Of a DNA stretch of 64,000 bases, positions 22,556 through 33,066 are shown piece after piece. Position numbers and translations under genes: made by a program. The stretch spans positions 82,201,652 to 82,265,651 of the forward strand of contig NC_079496.1 in assembly GCF_030052815.1 (NCBI RefSeq). Reading direction: 5' to 3'. The notes below the pieces were generated by a model, which had not been told where the DNA came from, made no database searches, and worked only from the letters and a program-made list of their open reading frames with translations. This stretch comes from Hevea brasiliensis. Lineage: Eukaryota > Streptophyta > Magnoliopsida > Malpighiales > Euphorbiaceae. How positions within the stretch are numbered: position 1 is the first letter of the stretch; every line of letters begins with the position of its first letter.

Positions 22556-25132
22556 TTGCAAGATGATGCATATGAATGGTGGGATACAGTGTCCGGTGAA
22601 GTACAGCCAGAAATAATAACTTGGGACTTCTTCCTCTCTGAATTCAAGAAGAAATATGTGGGTAGTGTATACCTAGAAGAGAGAAGAAGGGAATTCATTA
22701 ACCTGAGGCAAAGACAGTTGACAGTGGCCGAGTATGAAAAGGAATTCATCAGATTGAGCCGCTACAGAAGGGAGATAGTCCCTAATGAGGCCGAAAGGTG
22801 TAAGAGATTTGAGGAGGGATTAAATAACAACATAAAGATCATGATCACTGCCTTGGAAATCTCCGACTTCACCAAGTTAGTGGAAGCTGCAATAAAAGTT
22901 GCAAAAGTAAGAATAAGTGAGCAGACCAGAAGAGAGAGACAGCAGAAGAGGGGCCCAGGTCAGTCTAGTTTATCTCCTACATCTGGGAAGAAGTTCAAGG
23001 GTCCACCTGCACAGAGTTCTGGTCAATTACAAGGTCAAGGTCAGTCTCAGGGGCCCAGGCCACAGTTCACCCCTAGGAGAGGTCAGTCCACACCATCAGT
23101 GGGCAGCTCTCCAGGGACGGGGTTTAGGGGACCAGCCCCAGCATCTTCTGCATGTCCACATTGCCTGAAGTGGCATAAGGGGGAGTGTTGGAGAGTGACG
23201 GGTGCCTGCTTAAGGTGTGGGTCAACAGAGCATCAATTGAGGAACTGTCCACGCAGAACTACTACAACTGCTCCAACACAAGCAGACAGACCTGCTCCTG
23301 CACTACAAAGGGGTAGGAAATCTGGCAAATCTGAGGCAGTGGGACCATCACAGAGGCCTGCATCTGAGCCAGTAGAGAGGCCTGAGGGCAAACCACCTGC
23401 CAGAGCCTATGCCCTGAGAGCTCAGGAGGAGCAAAATGCCTCGGACGTTATCAGGGGTACGTTTTCCCTCTACAATACATCTGTGCATGCATTGGTAGAT
23501 CCAGGATCCACTCATTCATACATCTGCATCAACCTACCCGTAGAAAGAGGGATACTAGTAGGGGAGAGTGACCAAGACATTCTGGTCAGTAATCCATTGG
23601 GCCACAGTGTAGTGGTGAACAAAGTGTACAAGGGTTGCCCGTTAAGGATTCAGGGGTATGAATTCTCGGCAGATCTAATTGAGTTGCCCTTCCACGAGTT
23701 TGACGTGATTCTGGGAATGGACAGGTTGTCACGTCATCAGGCAATAGTTGATTGCAAATTGAAGAGAATTTCTCTGAAAACTTCTGAGGGTAATGAGATT
23801 ACAGTTGTGGGGGAAAGAACAGATTTCTTGTCCAATGTTATCTCAGCCACAGTTGCAAGAAAACTGATGAGAAAAGGTTGTGAAGCCTACCTAGCACATG
23901 TGGTGGATACTAGGCAGGCTAAGCCAAATCTGTGTGACATACCCACAGCAAAAGACTTCCCAGATGTGTTCCCTGAAGAATTGCCTGATTTGCCACCAGA
24001 AAGAGAAGTTGAATTTGCTATTGAGGTACTGCCGGGTACAGCACCAATCTCTGTTGCTCCTTATAGGATGGCACCCACAGAATTGAAGGAACTAAAAATC
24101 CAGTTACAAGAGTTGCTGGATAAGGGGTTCATACGCCCCATTGTATCACCATGGGGAGCTCCAGTGCTCTTTGTAAAAAAGAAGGATGGGACCTTGAGGT
24201 TATGCATCGATTACCGGCAGTTGAATAAAGTAACTGTGAAGAATAAATATCCGTTGCCTAGAATTGATGATCTATTTGATCAGTTGAAGGGAACAGGAGT
24301 ATTTTCTAAGATTGATCTTAGATCAGGGTATCACCAGTTGAGGGTGAGGGATGTAGATGTGCTAAAGACTGCATTTAAGACCCGGTATGGGCATTATGAG
24401 TTTCTGGTGATGCCCTTTGGCCTAACAAATGCACCAGCGGCATTCATGGACCTTATGAACCGTATCTTCCATCCATACTTAGATCGATTCGTAGTGGTAT
24501 TTATTGATGATATTTTGGTGTATTCCAAGACCAGGGAAGAACATGATGAACATTTAAGAATTGTTTTGCAAACCTTGAGAGAAAAGAAGTTGTATGCTAA
24601 GTTGTCCAAGTGTGACTTCTGGTTGAATGAGATTGCATTCCTTGGACACATAGTGTCAGCTGATGGGATTCGAGTGGATCCCAAGAAAATAGAAGCAGTG
24701 ATGGAATGGAAGCCTCCTAGGAATACAAATGAGGTCAGAAGTTTCTTGGGGCTAGCTGGGTATTACAAAAGATTTGTGAAGGGATTTTCCTTAATAGCTG
24801 CTCCAATGACCAAGTTGTTACACAAGAATGTTAGATTTGACTGGAATGACAAGTGTCAGACCAGTTTTGAGAAGTTGAAGGCTATGTTGACAGAGGCACC
24901 AGTGTTAACACAGCCAGTGTCAGGAAAGGACTTTGTGGTCTACAGTGATGCCTCTCATAATGGGTTAGGGTGTGTATTGATGCAAGAGGGGAAGGTGGTC
25001 GCTTATGCTTCCAGACAGATAAGGCGACATGAACAGAATTACCCTACCCATGATTTAGAACTTGTAGCAATTATCTTCGCATTGAAGATATGGAGGCACT
25101 ACTTATATGGTGAAAAGTGCTACATTTCATAG
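22556..25132 (+). CDS. Family 2 gag C-terminus, protease, reverse transcriptase and RNase H (858 codons open)
   Basis: This is the longest open frame in the window. It continues the gag core ([11 protein letters not shown]), carries a CCHC knuckle near residues 218-231 ([14 protein letters not shown]), a retropepsin active site DPGSTHSY near residue 315, the reverse transcriptase with [23 protein letters not shown] and catalytic FIDD at residues 649-652, and the start of RNase H ([14 protein letters not shown] near 796). The true start is the gag ATG at 22181; the first Met here is internal. The frame ends at 25130 because one base is missing after 25127, so RNase H continues from 25128 in another frame. 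Such a polyprotein would act in virus-like particles in the cytoplasm. Confidence 0.9.
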   Translation: MQDDAYEWWDTVSGEVQPEIITWDFFLSEFKKKYVGSVYLEERRREFINLRQRQLTVAEYEKEFIRLSRYRREIVPNEAERCKRFEEGLNNNIKIMITALEISDFTKLVEAAIKVAKVRISEQTRRERQQKRGPGQSSLSPTSGKKFKGPPAQSSGQLQGQGQSQGPRPQFTPRRGQSTPSVGSSPGTGFRGPAPASSACPHCLKWHKGECWRVTGACLRCGSTEHQLRNCPRRTTTTAPTQADRPAPALQRGRKSGKSEAVGPSQRPASEPVERPEGKPPARAYALRAQEEQNASDVIRGTFSLYNTSVHALVDPGSTHSYICINLPVERGILVGESDQDILVSNPLGHSVVVNKVYKGCPLRIQGYEFSADLIELPFHEFDVILGMDRLSRHQAIVDCKLKRISLKTSEGNEITVVGERTDFLSNVISATVARKLMRKGCEAYLAHVVDTRQAKPNLCDIPTAKDFPDVFPEELPDLPPEREVEFAIEVLPGTAPISVAPYRMAPTELKELKIQLQELLDKGFIRPIVSPWGAPVLFVKKKDGTLRLCIDYRQLNKVTVKNKYPLPRIDDLFDQLKGTGVFSKIDLRSGYHQLRVRDVDVLKTAFKTRYGHYEFLVMPFGLTNAPAAFMDLMNRIFHPYLDRFVVVFIDDILVYSKTREEHDEHLRIVLQTLREKKLYAKLSKCDFWLNEIAFLGHIVSADGIRVDPKKIEAVMEWKPPRNTNEVRSFLGLAGYYKRFVKGFSLIAAPMTKLLHKNVRFDWNDKCQTSFEKLKAMLTEAPVLTQPVSGKDFVVYSDASHNGLGCVLMQEGKVVAYASRQIRRHEQNYPTHDLELVAIIFALKIWRHYLYGEKCYIS

Positions 25133-26061
25133 ACCACAAAAGTCTAAAATATTTGCCAACTCAGAAGGAGCTCAACCTTAGACAGAGGCGATGGATTGAG
25201 TTCCTAAAGGACTATGATTGTGTAATTGATTACCATCCTGGGAACGCAAATGTAGTTACTGATGCTTTGAGCAGAAAATCCATCACAGCTTTGAGATCAT
25301 TGAATGCCCGTCTATCTTTGGTTCGAGATGGAGCTATTTTGTCTGAGTTGCAAGTGAGGCCAAACCTGCTACAGCAGATTTTAGATGGGCAAAAGGCAGA
25401 TGAAAAGTTAATGGCTATAATGAGCAAAATCTCAGAGGGAAAAGCAACAGACTATGAGGTGAAAGCATATGGGTGTTTGCACTACAAAGGAAGAGTATGT
25501 GTACCAGATAATGGGGAATTGAAAGCCAGTATTCTGAAAGAGGCACATGCCAGTGTTTATGCTATGCACCCAGGAAGTACAAAGATGTATCATGATCTGA
25601 AGCTTCAGTATTGGTGGCCTGGTATGAAGAAGGACATAGCTGACTATGTGACTAAATGCTTGACATGTTAGCAAGTCAAGGCAGAACATCAAGTTCCATC
25701 AGGTTTGCTACAGCCTATGCGCATACCTGAATGGAAATGGGATCGGGTCACCATGGATTTTGTGAGTGGTCTACCTCTCACCCAGAAGAAATATGATGCA
25801 GTATGGGTGATAGTAGATAGATTGACGAAGTCAGCACACTTTCTGCTAGTTAGGACTGACTACTGACTGGAGAAGTTAGCGAAATTGTATATCAGTGAGA
25901 TAGTTAGACTGCATGGAATTCCACTTTCCATCATATCTAATCGAGACCCAAGGTTTACATCGAGATTTTTGAAGAAGTTGCATGAGTCCTTGGGCACACA
26001 ACTCCACTTCAGCACAGCTTTCCATCCTCAGACGGATGGGCAATCAGAAAGAGTAATCCAG
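25117..26061 (+). pseudogene. Family 2 RNase H end and integrase core
   Basis: After the frameshift the reading gives [16 protein letters not shown] (last RNase H Asp), then the integrase HHCC finger ([12 protein letters not shown]) and DDE core with MDFVSGLPL, SNRDPRFTS and DGQSERVIQ. TAG 25669-25671 replaces CAG (intact in the left copy), and TGA 25864-25866 replaces TCA. Open parts are 25117-25671 and 25885-26073. The core stops at the 74-nt interruption. Confidence 0.9.
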
Positions 26062-26135
26062 GTAAACAATTGAACCAATTGAATTAATACAAATATTGAA
26101 CTAAAATGATAATAATAACATGAAATATATGTCAA
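26062..26135 (+). other. Intron-like 74-nt intervening sequence in Family 2 integrase, right copy
   Basis: The upstream frame reads ..SERVIQ to 26061 and the downstream frame resumes V-L-E-D-M-L at 26136. Exact removal of 74 nt restores the normal junction, but none of the equivalent cut positions has GT-AG ends. A GT-AG cut from 26062 to 26136 leaves the frame off by one. A cut to GAG at 26142-26144 is GT-AG and in frame but drops three residues. Confidence 0.75.
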
Positions 26136-26897
26136 GTCCTTGAGGATATGCTGAGGAGTTGTGTCATTGAGTTTGAGGGAAGTTGGGATAGATACCTCCC
26201 ATTGGCAGAATTTGCATACAACAATAGCTACCAAGCTAGCATTCAAATGGCCCCGTATGAAGCACTGTATGGGAGAAAATGTAGAACTCCAGTGTGCTGG
26301 ACTGAATTGGGCGAAGACAAACTAGTAGGGCCAGACCTGGTGAAACAGACTGAAGAGAAGGTAAAACTAATCAAAGCCAATCTGAAGGTTGCCTCAGATA
26401 GGCAAAAATCTTATGCCGACTTAAAGAGAAAAGAAATAGAATATGCGGTTGGCGATAAAGCGTTTCTCAAAGTCTCACCGTGGAAGAAGGTACTGAGGTT
26501 TGGAAGAAAAGGTAAGTTAAGCCCTAGGTTCATTGGCCCATATGAAGTCATTGAACGTGTGGGTCCAGTGGCCTATAGGCTAGCTTTACCACCAGAGCTG
26601 GACAAGATCCACAATGTGTTCCACGTATCTATGCTAAGAAGATATCGCTCAGATCCTTCACATGTCATCTCCATGGAAGAAATTGAAGTACAACTGGATT
26701 TGACATATGAAGAAGAACCCATACGGATCCTGGCTCGGGAAGTAAAATAGTTGAGGAATAAGCAGATCCCACTGGTGAAAGTGCTTTGGAGGCACCACAA
26801 CACCGAAGAGGCAAATTGGGAAAGTGAAGAGACGATGAGGCAACAGTTCCCTCAACTGTTTGCATCAGGTAAATTTCGAGGACAAAATTTAAATTAG
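26136..26897 (+). pseudogene. Family 2 integrase C-terminal domain and chromodomain
   Basis: The frame reads [39 protein letters not shown], a long basic helical stretch, GPYEVIERVGPVAYRLALP, NVFHVSMLRRY, and a chromodomain-like end (EEPIRILAREVK, VKVLWRHHNTEEANWE). TAG 26748-26750, where the left copy has GAG, removes the chromodomain from the 200-codon open frame at 26148-26750. In chromoviruses this end is thought to read histone marks and steer integration into heterochromatin, in keeping with the self-nesting here. Confidence 0.9.
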
Positions 26898-26908
26898 AGG
26901 GGAAGAGT
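26896..26908 (+). other. Polypurine tract, Family 2 right copy
   Basis: AGAGGGGAAGAGT directly precedes TGTAACACCC and is identical to the tract at 18899. Confidence 0.82.
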
Positions 26909-28363
26909 TGTAACACCCTCCCTGTAGCAACTCCATACATTCTACTATTTCGGTGACCAGTGTCGGTCCGGATAGCTAGAACGTCCAAAAAAATATTTAA
27001 ACTAAAGTGAGGAACTATAATTAACTCAAATATTAATAAGAAAAATTTAGAAAAAATGTTAGAAACAAAATACAACCAAGTTAAAGGATCCGGTGCCCTA
27101 GCGATGGGTAACCTAGTGGGAAGTTGCGGTTCTAGCAACTAGGAGCCCTAGACCCGGGAAAAAATTCATAAAATAATTTTTGGGACTCCAGAGAAGGGTC
27201 ATTGAGGTTCTTATGGCATTAGAATGCCAAGAAAATATTTAGAAAAATTTTTCAATCGGTACAGGCAATTTTGACCCGTTAAGCCAAACGGAGGGCATTT
27301 TGGTCATTTCGTCTTTAGAGATTATTTTAGACCAACTTGTCCAATCAAGTACATAAATTATATGACATAAAATATGAATTAATGTTGATGAAAAATTAAT
27401 TTGAAGTTAGTAGAAATGAAAGAAAAAAAAAAGAATAAAATGCCTAATTATGACATCATAATGATGTCATTTAAAACCTCCCGCCAATCACCATTTAGCA
27501 AGTCTTCTTAAAACAAATAAAAGAGATAAAAATTAAGAAAAAAACTCCAGAATTTTCCTTCTTCTTCAGCCAGCCAAAAATTCCCTCCCTCTTCCTCCAT
27601 AACTCTTATTCACCTATACCTTCAATCCTTTGATTTCTCACCCCAAAATCTATAAAATCATTCACAAAAATTTGTCACCCAACCTTGTTAGAGTGTTTGG
27701 CAGCCAAGAAAACAAATGAAAGTGAAGAATTAACAAGAGAAAATTCTTCCCAACTAAGGTTAGTGCCATCCTTCTCTTTCTTTCTTTGGATATCCATGTT
27801 AAGACACTAAGTCAGGCTAGGAAATTGTGGAAATTGAAGAGAATTATGCACGCTAGGGTATATGGTAAATTTCGGCAACCTATTGGGGGTGGTGATTTTG
27901 ATTGTTTTGATGGGTTTAGAGTGGATTAGAGATGGTGTATGAAGTGTATTTGTATTGATAATGAATTAGTATGTTTAATTAATGTATGTTGTGTGAATTG
28001 GAAGGGGGAATTAGGGTTTTGGAGAGAAATTTGGGCTTTGCTTATGTAATGGTGAATGAAAATTCTAATGGTCAATTAGTGACCATTTGAGGTAAATTGA
28101 CTATAACTTGGAGTGAATTGTAGCATTAAAAAACTGATTTGGTATGCTGCCTCGTGAGACCTGCAGGTTTGGATGTGAGTCCAGCCTGGTTGGACAGCCA
28201 TAACTTGGGCTGTGTAGGTTCAATTGGTGTTTGGCCAATTGGACATGAAACTAAACACATAATGACACAACTTTGGTGAAGAAACCATGCCCATAAGACC
28301 AAACCAAGTGGACCAAAAGCTTGCCCCAATCCGGGTGTCCTGCAATCTGTTTCTGCAGAATGA

Positions 28364-28390
28364 CCAAATGAACAGTGATTGTTCATTTGG
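28364..28390. repeat. Perfect 10-bp inverted repeat, Family 2 right LTR
   Basis: Same arms as elsewhere with spacer AGTGATT. CCATAACT words that start modules lie at 28198, 28391 and 28593. Confidence 0.75.
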
Positions 28391-29399
28391 CCATAACTCA
28401 GCGTAGAATGTCCCAATTGACCTGAAATTTTACCAGCAACAAGATAAGATATAGACCAACAACTTTTATGAAGAAACCCACCCCAAATTATGACCAGAAC
28501 CTATCCAACAAGGGAGTTTCACTCACTATTCACTGCACTGTAGATATGGTCAGTCCAGAAAAATTCCAATCCGGCCAGTTGTGGTTTTTGGACCATAACT
28601 TGAGCTTCAAAACACCAAATGGAGTGATTCGAAAAAGGAAATTCAACTAGACAAAATAAGGAACAACTTTCATATTGACCATTTTTCCAAATTCCCACTG
28701 CAAGATTGACCAATGGAACAGTAAATGTAAGGCATAAAAACTGAAAATTCTGCCCACCTAACTTTAAGCTTAGAAATGGTATTGGCAACCAATACCAACA
28801 AATTTTGAATGCAAAATGTGGTATGTTGATGATTTGAAAACTAATGTACCTATTGCCTATGCAAAAGTCAACATTTTTGTTGACCAATGAATGGAATAGT
28901 AACAATAAAACTTAAATTCCAAAAATTGTGAAACTTAAAAGTGTGAAATGCCCTAGTATACCTAACAAGTTTGGTTTGGATAGCTTGGCATGCCAATAGG
29001 GTTCAGTTAGCATTACTGCACATGGCATTATGCCATTCTATGATTTCATGGCTTTTAGCCATTCTGACATTGTGTTGAGATTTGGCCTTGTGCCTGATGT
29101 TATTACAGCTTATTAGCCGCTCATTACAATCGGAGATACATATGTGACCGATGGTGTGATGGCCCGAGGTACTTGATACCCAAAGGCGGTTTACCCGCTT
29201 ATCCAGTCGATCGTCCAAAGATAGGTTACTTGGGCAACCAAAAAATGAAAGTGGATAAATTTAATGAAATAATGAATATAACCAGTACAAAATAAGTACG
29301 ACTACAAATACTCAACGAAAATTTATTTACAATGAGACATCAATACATTCACTACATATTTATTTTCTGTTATTTCTTTTTATTTTATTATTGGCACCA

Positions 29400-29417
29400 C
29401 TAAGCATTATTGCTTAG
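29400..29417 (+). promoter_or_regulatory. Conserved LTR stem-loop, Family 2 right LTR
   Basis: CTAAGCA..TGCTTAG as at 21399, but the 3' flank is CGCG rather than CACG. Confidence 0.55.
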
Positions 29418-31609
29418 CGCGTTGCTTTTGCCATGCGTAGATTCTGGAGATACTGACCGAGAGCCCAGTAGACCACAGACTGGGTGAGACCTCCTGCAGC
29501 TCTGCATTGTGTCCGTGTCACCTCACCATCTTCAATGCATTGGTAGGACACTAGGTTTTATTTTGGTATTTTGTAACTAACTTTTATTTTCTAATGTGTA
29601 ATTGAGATTTGTGGCATGTATTTTGTTATTAATGTAAATAGTGAAAATTGTGTTTATGAATGAAAAAGTGAATATTTATTTATGTCTTTTACATGATTAT
29701 CATATGAGATGAATGATTGAGGAATGGAAATGTTGTTGGAAAAAAAAAATTATTGAGATTGTGATAATGATTGGAGTTTGAGAATGATTGCAAATGATTA
29801 TTGGAAGTGTTTTTCACAGGTTCCGCAGAACTGTTTTCTCCATTTCTAGCCGGTACTCTGCCGGATTTTCTATAAAATCTTCGGAACCTCAAATAAATTA
29901 TAATTTCAATAAATGACTTAAATGAATTATATTTCACAAATTATATTCAAAACTATGATAAAAATAAATTAAGGAAGAATAAAAATGATTGAGATAAAAT
30001 AGAGTGTTCCGGTACACTGTGTGACATATCTTACTCGGATATACTGTAGATGGGTAAGGGGTGTCACATTCTAAGCTAAAATGTACATTGCCCTGTTACA
30101 CATTATTCAACACTTATCAATTACACATTCAATACTTACCAAGTTTACCTTTCATGCCAATTCTGATTTGGTACCATAACATTAACACACTTTACATCAC
30201 ATTTTGGTCATTTTGGGCAGCTTGTAACCACTCTCAATATACACATTATAACTCAGAATTTTTAAAGTCTAATTACAATAATTTAACCACATGAACATAC
30301 CTCATTTACATGTCTAAATCCCAACAATTAAACACATACACATGATGCCACCATAAGCATCATAATTCAACAAACCATTCCATGAAACTACACATTTCTA
30401 ACCACACTTTAAAGTTGCTGAATTACCCCATTGAACTTATCTCCTTCAAATTTCTTTCAAGCTTCCAAAACCAATTGCACCATTACACATCCACTTAATA
30501 CACTTGGCTAAATCACTCCTATACATATAAACACTTTCATCAACATCTCAAACTATCATTTATATGCAAAAACAAGCTATGCATAATGAAGTTCCATGGC
30601 TGCCAAAAAGTACATCTCCATTAATTCATCAAACCTTCAAACTTCTTCCATAAATCCATTCAACACAATACCCACACAAGCTTTAATGGAGAAAGGATGA
30701 AGAAATGAACATGTACCTCAAGTGGAGCTTGTCAAAACTCCTTCAAATCTCTCCCTTTTTGCTCCCAAACTACTGCCCAAGAGGTGTACTCAACTTTTAA
30801 TGAAGAACTCTTAAGGAAATGGTGGCTTGAAGATGGTGATTTGTCCTTTGCATGTGGACGGCCATGGGAGGTTTTCTTTAAGGTTTGGTTCGGCCAAAGT
30901 GATGTTTAAGTGAAGAAGATGATGGATGCAGAAGGTTAGTGGATATTTCAGTCCACTTAGGGTATCATATGGTATATAATAATTTACTTAGTGCTCCCCT
31001 AACATAGGGTAATTATATTATAATCCAAGGTTTCCATAATTCATATTTTGCCATCATTTCTTTCACCATTTACATTATGCACCACAATTTTAATTTTCAT
31101 GACATTTTCAAACTTTAATATCATTTATTTTTAATAGAAATTTAGGTCAAAAGTCAACTAGGAGTGTTAATTGACCGCAATGCCCCTGTTCGGGTTGTAT
31201 TCCTGATTTTTCGGTAACACCGATTTTTGTCAGTTTCTCGATTTTTCGTTTTTCTTTGTACTAATTAATTAATTTTCCTTTGACATTTCTAATGTCATTT
31301 ATACTTCAATAGATGTTTATTTAAGTCCCAAAAATATTTTCCAGGGTTCCCTGGGGTCCAAGGCTAGTCAACGGTCCACGCCACAATTTCCCGATGCGGT
31401 CACCCATCGCTAAGGTTTTTGGCTCGTTTAACTTTGTTACATTTTATTGCTATTATTTTTCCTTTATTTTTCTTGTATTTTCCTCTCTTGTATTTCATTA
31501 TTTTATGTCTCCTCACTAACATTTAAATATAATTCAAAGCATCCTAGCTGTCCGGACAGACACTGTCACCGGAATAGTAGAACGCACTACCAAACATAGG
31601 GGTGTTACA

Positions 31610-31614
31610 GGCAA
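31610..31614. repeat. Target site duplication GGCAA, right copy
   Basis: GGCAA follows the solo LTR end GGTGTTACA and precedes the protease remnant. Confidence 0.92.
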
Positions 31615-31800
31615 ACAATGCTGGCACTAATATAAAAGTATGTAGATCCTAGGTTAAACAATACATATATATATCTCAGTTAAAAATTGAGAAAGTACCA
31701 GCAACAATGTCAAAAGTCTCAGCCTCTTCCCTCTGTTGTATAGTGTATACTCTAACTGAAGCATCACCTTGTTCTGGCTGATTCACAATATTCTTCTGTA
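31615..31800 (-). pseudogene. Family 3 protease N-terminal remnant
   Basis: The minus strand reads VRVYTIQQREEAETFDIV then AGTFSIF, the segment before the retropepsin site, then a stop. In a shifted frame YVLFNLGSTYFYISASIV is visible. The catalytic DPGST is changed to NLGST, so the Asp is lost as well as the frame. The solo LTR insertion separates it from 14560-14677. Confidence 0.75.
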
Positions 31801-32625
31801 CCAATTCAAAGACTACTTACAAACATCCTTATATTGGCATACCATGAGGAAGCATGTAGCTCTACACAATAATCCCATGTCGGTACTGTATTCTGCAGCT
31901 TACAATACAAACATCGAGAACATTACATAGTCACTACGTTATAACCTCATGGACTAGGTTTTTTAACATGTTATCTGTACACTTATTTCCTTCTCTGTCT
32001 TCTAAAGTCATATCAGTGGTCTCTTCATGTAATTATTTAAATTTAAAACTCATTACTTATATTTATGCCCAAGTAACCTATCAAAACACTTGCAGGCGTT
32101 ATGTATCGCCGTCCCTGTAAGCCCCCTGATACCGATATTCATTATCTTTTAAAATCATATCAAGCATATATTGTCAGTCTATGACTTTCCACGTAGGCAG
32201 TACTGCTATCTGTAATCCCTAATTGGTATACCAATAGATCTATACAATATACATAAGCCTAGGTTTACTTTGGGCAATTAAGCATTATTAATTGTTTAAC
32301 AAAATCTTCATGTCCATGTATTGTAGGAAAGGTGGGTCCCACATCACTATTTCATGTGATTTAGAATTTAGTGATAACAAAATTTCCATGTCAATGTACA
32401 GTGAAAAAGTGGGTCCCACATACCTGTTTCAAGTAATTTAGTATATAGTGACTTAGTAGGGATAAGCTAATAATGTTTTTCAAGAACCTTTCTTTAGGTT
32501 CAATTTCGGGATTTTAACTTTACATATCACTTTGGACAGTTTGTGGCCACTGTTTGGCCCCATTTCCTAAAAGGAATTGTTCTTTTATGTCTTGTCCTTT
32601 TTTTTTTTTTTCCAAATGACTATTG
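31801..32625 (-). repeat. Reversed fragment of a Family 4-type LTR inside the Family 3 gag
   Basis: The stretch from about 32150 to 32620 matches the reverse complement of the Family 4 LTR at 40440-40810 (shared words include GGCAGTACTGC, CCTAGGTTTACTTTGGGC-like and GTGGGTCCCACAT-like). The left boundary is uncertain, and 31801-32070 is only weakly similar. No LTR end or target duplication was found, so this is a truncated copy. It replaces most of gag. Confidence 0.6.
32290..32456. repeat. Imperfect tandem duplication of about 85 bp
   Basis: Two consecutive blocks, beginning AACAAAATCTTCATGTC and AACAAAATTTCCATGTC, both contain GTGGGTCCCACAT and end in AGTGA. The Family 4 LTR near 40620-40680 has one such block. 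Confidence 0.65.
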
Positions 32626-32878
32626 AAGCTCTGATTCATAGGTTTCTCCCTCTTCTCTATTTCACATTGCCCTAATGGGGTTTGGTTTATACTTAGGCTT
32701 GGGCTGACATATTATCAGCCATTTATTGAAAGAAAGTGGCCATTTTCTGGGCTATTTGTGCAATAATTTATACAGGTGGGGTTGGTAAAGTCGAACTTTT
32801 GACTCTCTGAGGGGCTAGGGCCTCACCTTGTACTTCCGTCGTCATAGACTATTCTATTGTCTTATTCTTCTCTTCCAT
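32626..32878 (-). pseudogene. Family 3 gag N-terminal remnant
   Basis: The minus strand has an ATG at 32876-32878 followed by MEEKNKTIE, a stop, then VQGEALAPQ and IAQKMATFFQ, parallel to MEEGDHSVE..AQGEAPALQ..FAQQMAAMFQQMA of Family 1 at 46166. Several stops interrupt it and it fades at the foreign LTR fragment. The start is supported by the conserved leader hairpin at the same distance upstream. Confidence 0.7.
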
Positions 32879-32920
32879 ATCTTTTCACAGGATTTTATAT
32901 TTCTTATACAACCAAAACAA

Positions 32921-32934
32921 GGAGATTTCTCTCC
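32921..32934 (-). promoter_or_regulatory. Leader hairpin upstream of Family 3 gag
   Basis: On the minus strand GGAGA-GAAA-TCTCC forms a 5-bp stem with a GNRA-type loop, 42 nt before the gag ATG. The identical 14 nt stand 41 nt before the Family 1 gag ATG. Confidence 0.5.
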
Positions 32935-33047
32935 ATTAGATCATATTTATGATGTAATGTACTGTATGTATCAAAACATGACATTGAGCAGTTGTACTAC
33001 GAAGGAAAAATATTCAAATTACAGGTCCAAACAGAATTTAAAAACTT

Positions 33048-33059
33048 GCTCTGATACCA
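33048..33059 (-). other. Primer binding site of the Family 3 host
   Basis: The minus strand reads TGGTATCAGAGC, an exact initiator-methionine tRNA type site, seven bases inside the LTR edge at 33067. It fixes the orientation of the element. Confidence 0.85.
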
Positions 33060-33066
33060 CTAAACA

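Larger units (their letters stand above)
18912..30068 (+). mobile_element. Family 2 chromovirus, complete LTR-to-LTR unit (11,157 bp)
   Basis: The unit has LTRs of 3142 and 3160 bp, a primer binding site, gag-pol and a polypurine tract in the right order. The left LTR is also the 3' LTR of the copy at 16390-18911, so no target duplication can be read at that side. The right side joins the Family 3 solo LTR at TTCTA (30069-30073). Gag-pol is broken at several points, so the unit is not autonomous as read. Confidence 0.93.
26909..30068 (+). repeat. Family 2 LTR, right end of the array
   Basis: The 3160-bp repeat matches 18912-22053 throughout with scattered substitutions and small indels. It ends GGGTGTCACA and joins the Family 3 solo LTR. 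Confidence 0.93.
14683..31609 (-). mobile_element. Family 3 solo LTR on minus strand, split by the Family 2 array
   Basis: The LTR occupies 14683-16389 and 30069-31609 (3248 bp in all). It starts TGTCACACCC and ends GGTGTTACA in plus-strand reading. No internal region or second LTR is present, and GGCAA flanks both ends, so it is a solo LTR inserted in the protease gene of the Family 3 host. Compared with 33067-37290 it lacks about 570 bp (host positions about 34670-35240) and about 380 bp at the array junction (about 35395-35775). No gene lies in its own sequence. Confidence 0.85.

Noticed and set aside
26062..26136. A standard GT-AG spliceosomal intron
   Set aside because: Dinucleotides fit, but splicing at them leaves the downstream frame off by one in both Family 2 and Family 4. 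Kept as an open finding rather than annotated as an intron.
28126..28905. Minus-strand ORFs in LTRs (for example 28126-28416, 28519-28905, 20181-20417)
   Set aside because: They recur at matching LTR positions only because the LTR is repeated, have no known domain, and sit in sequence with no coding bias visible to me.
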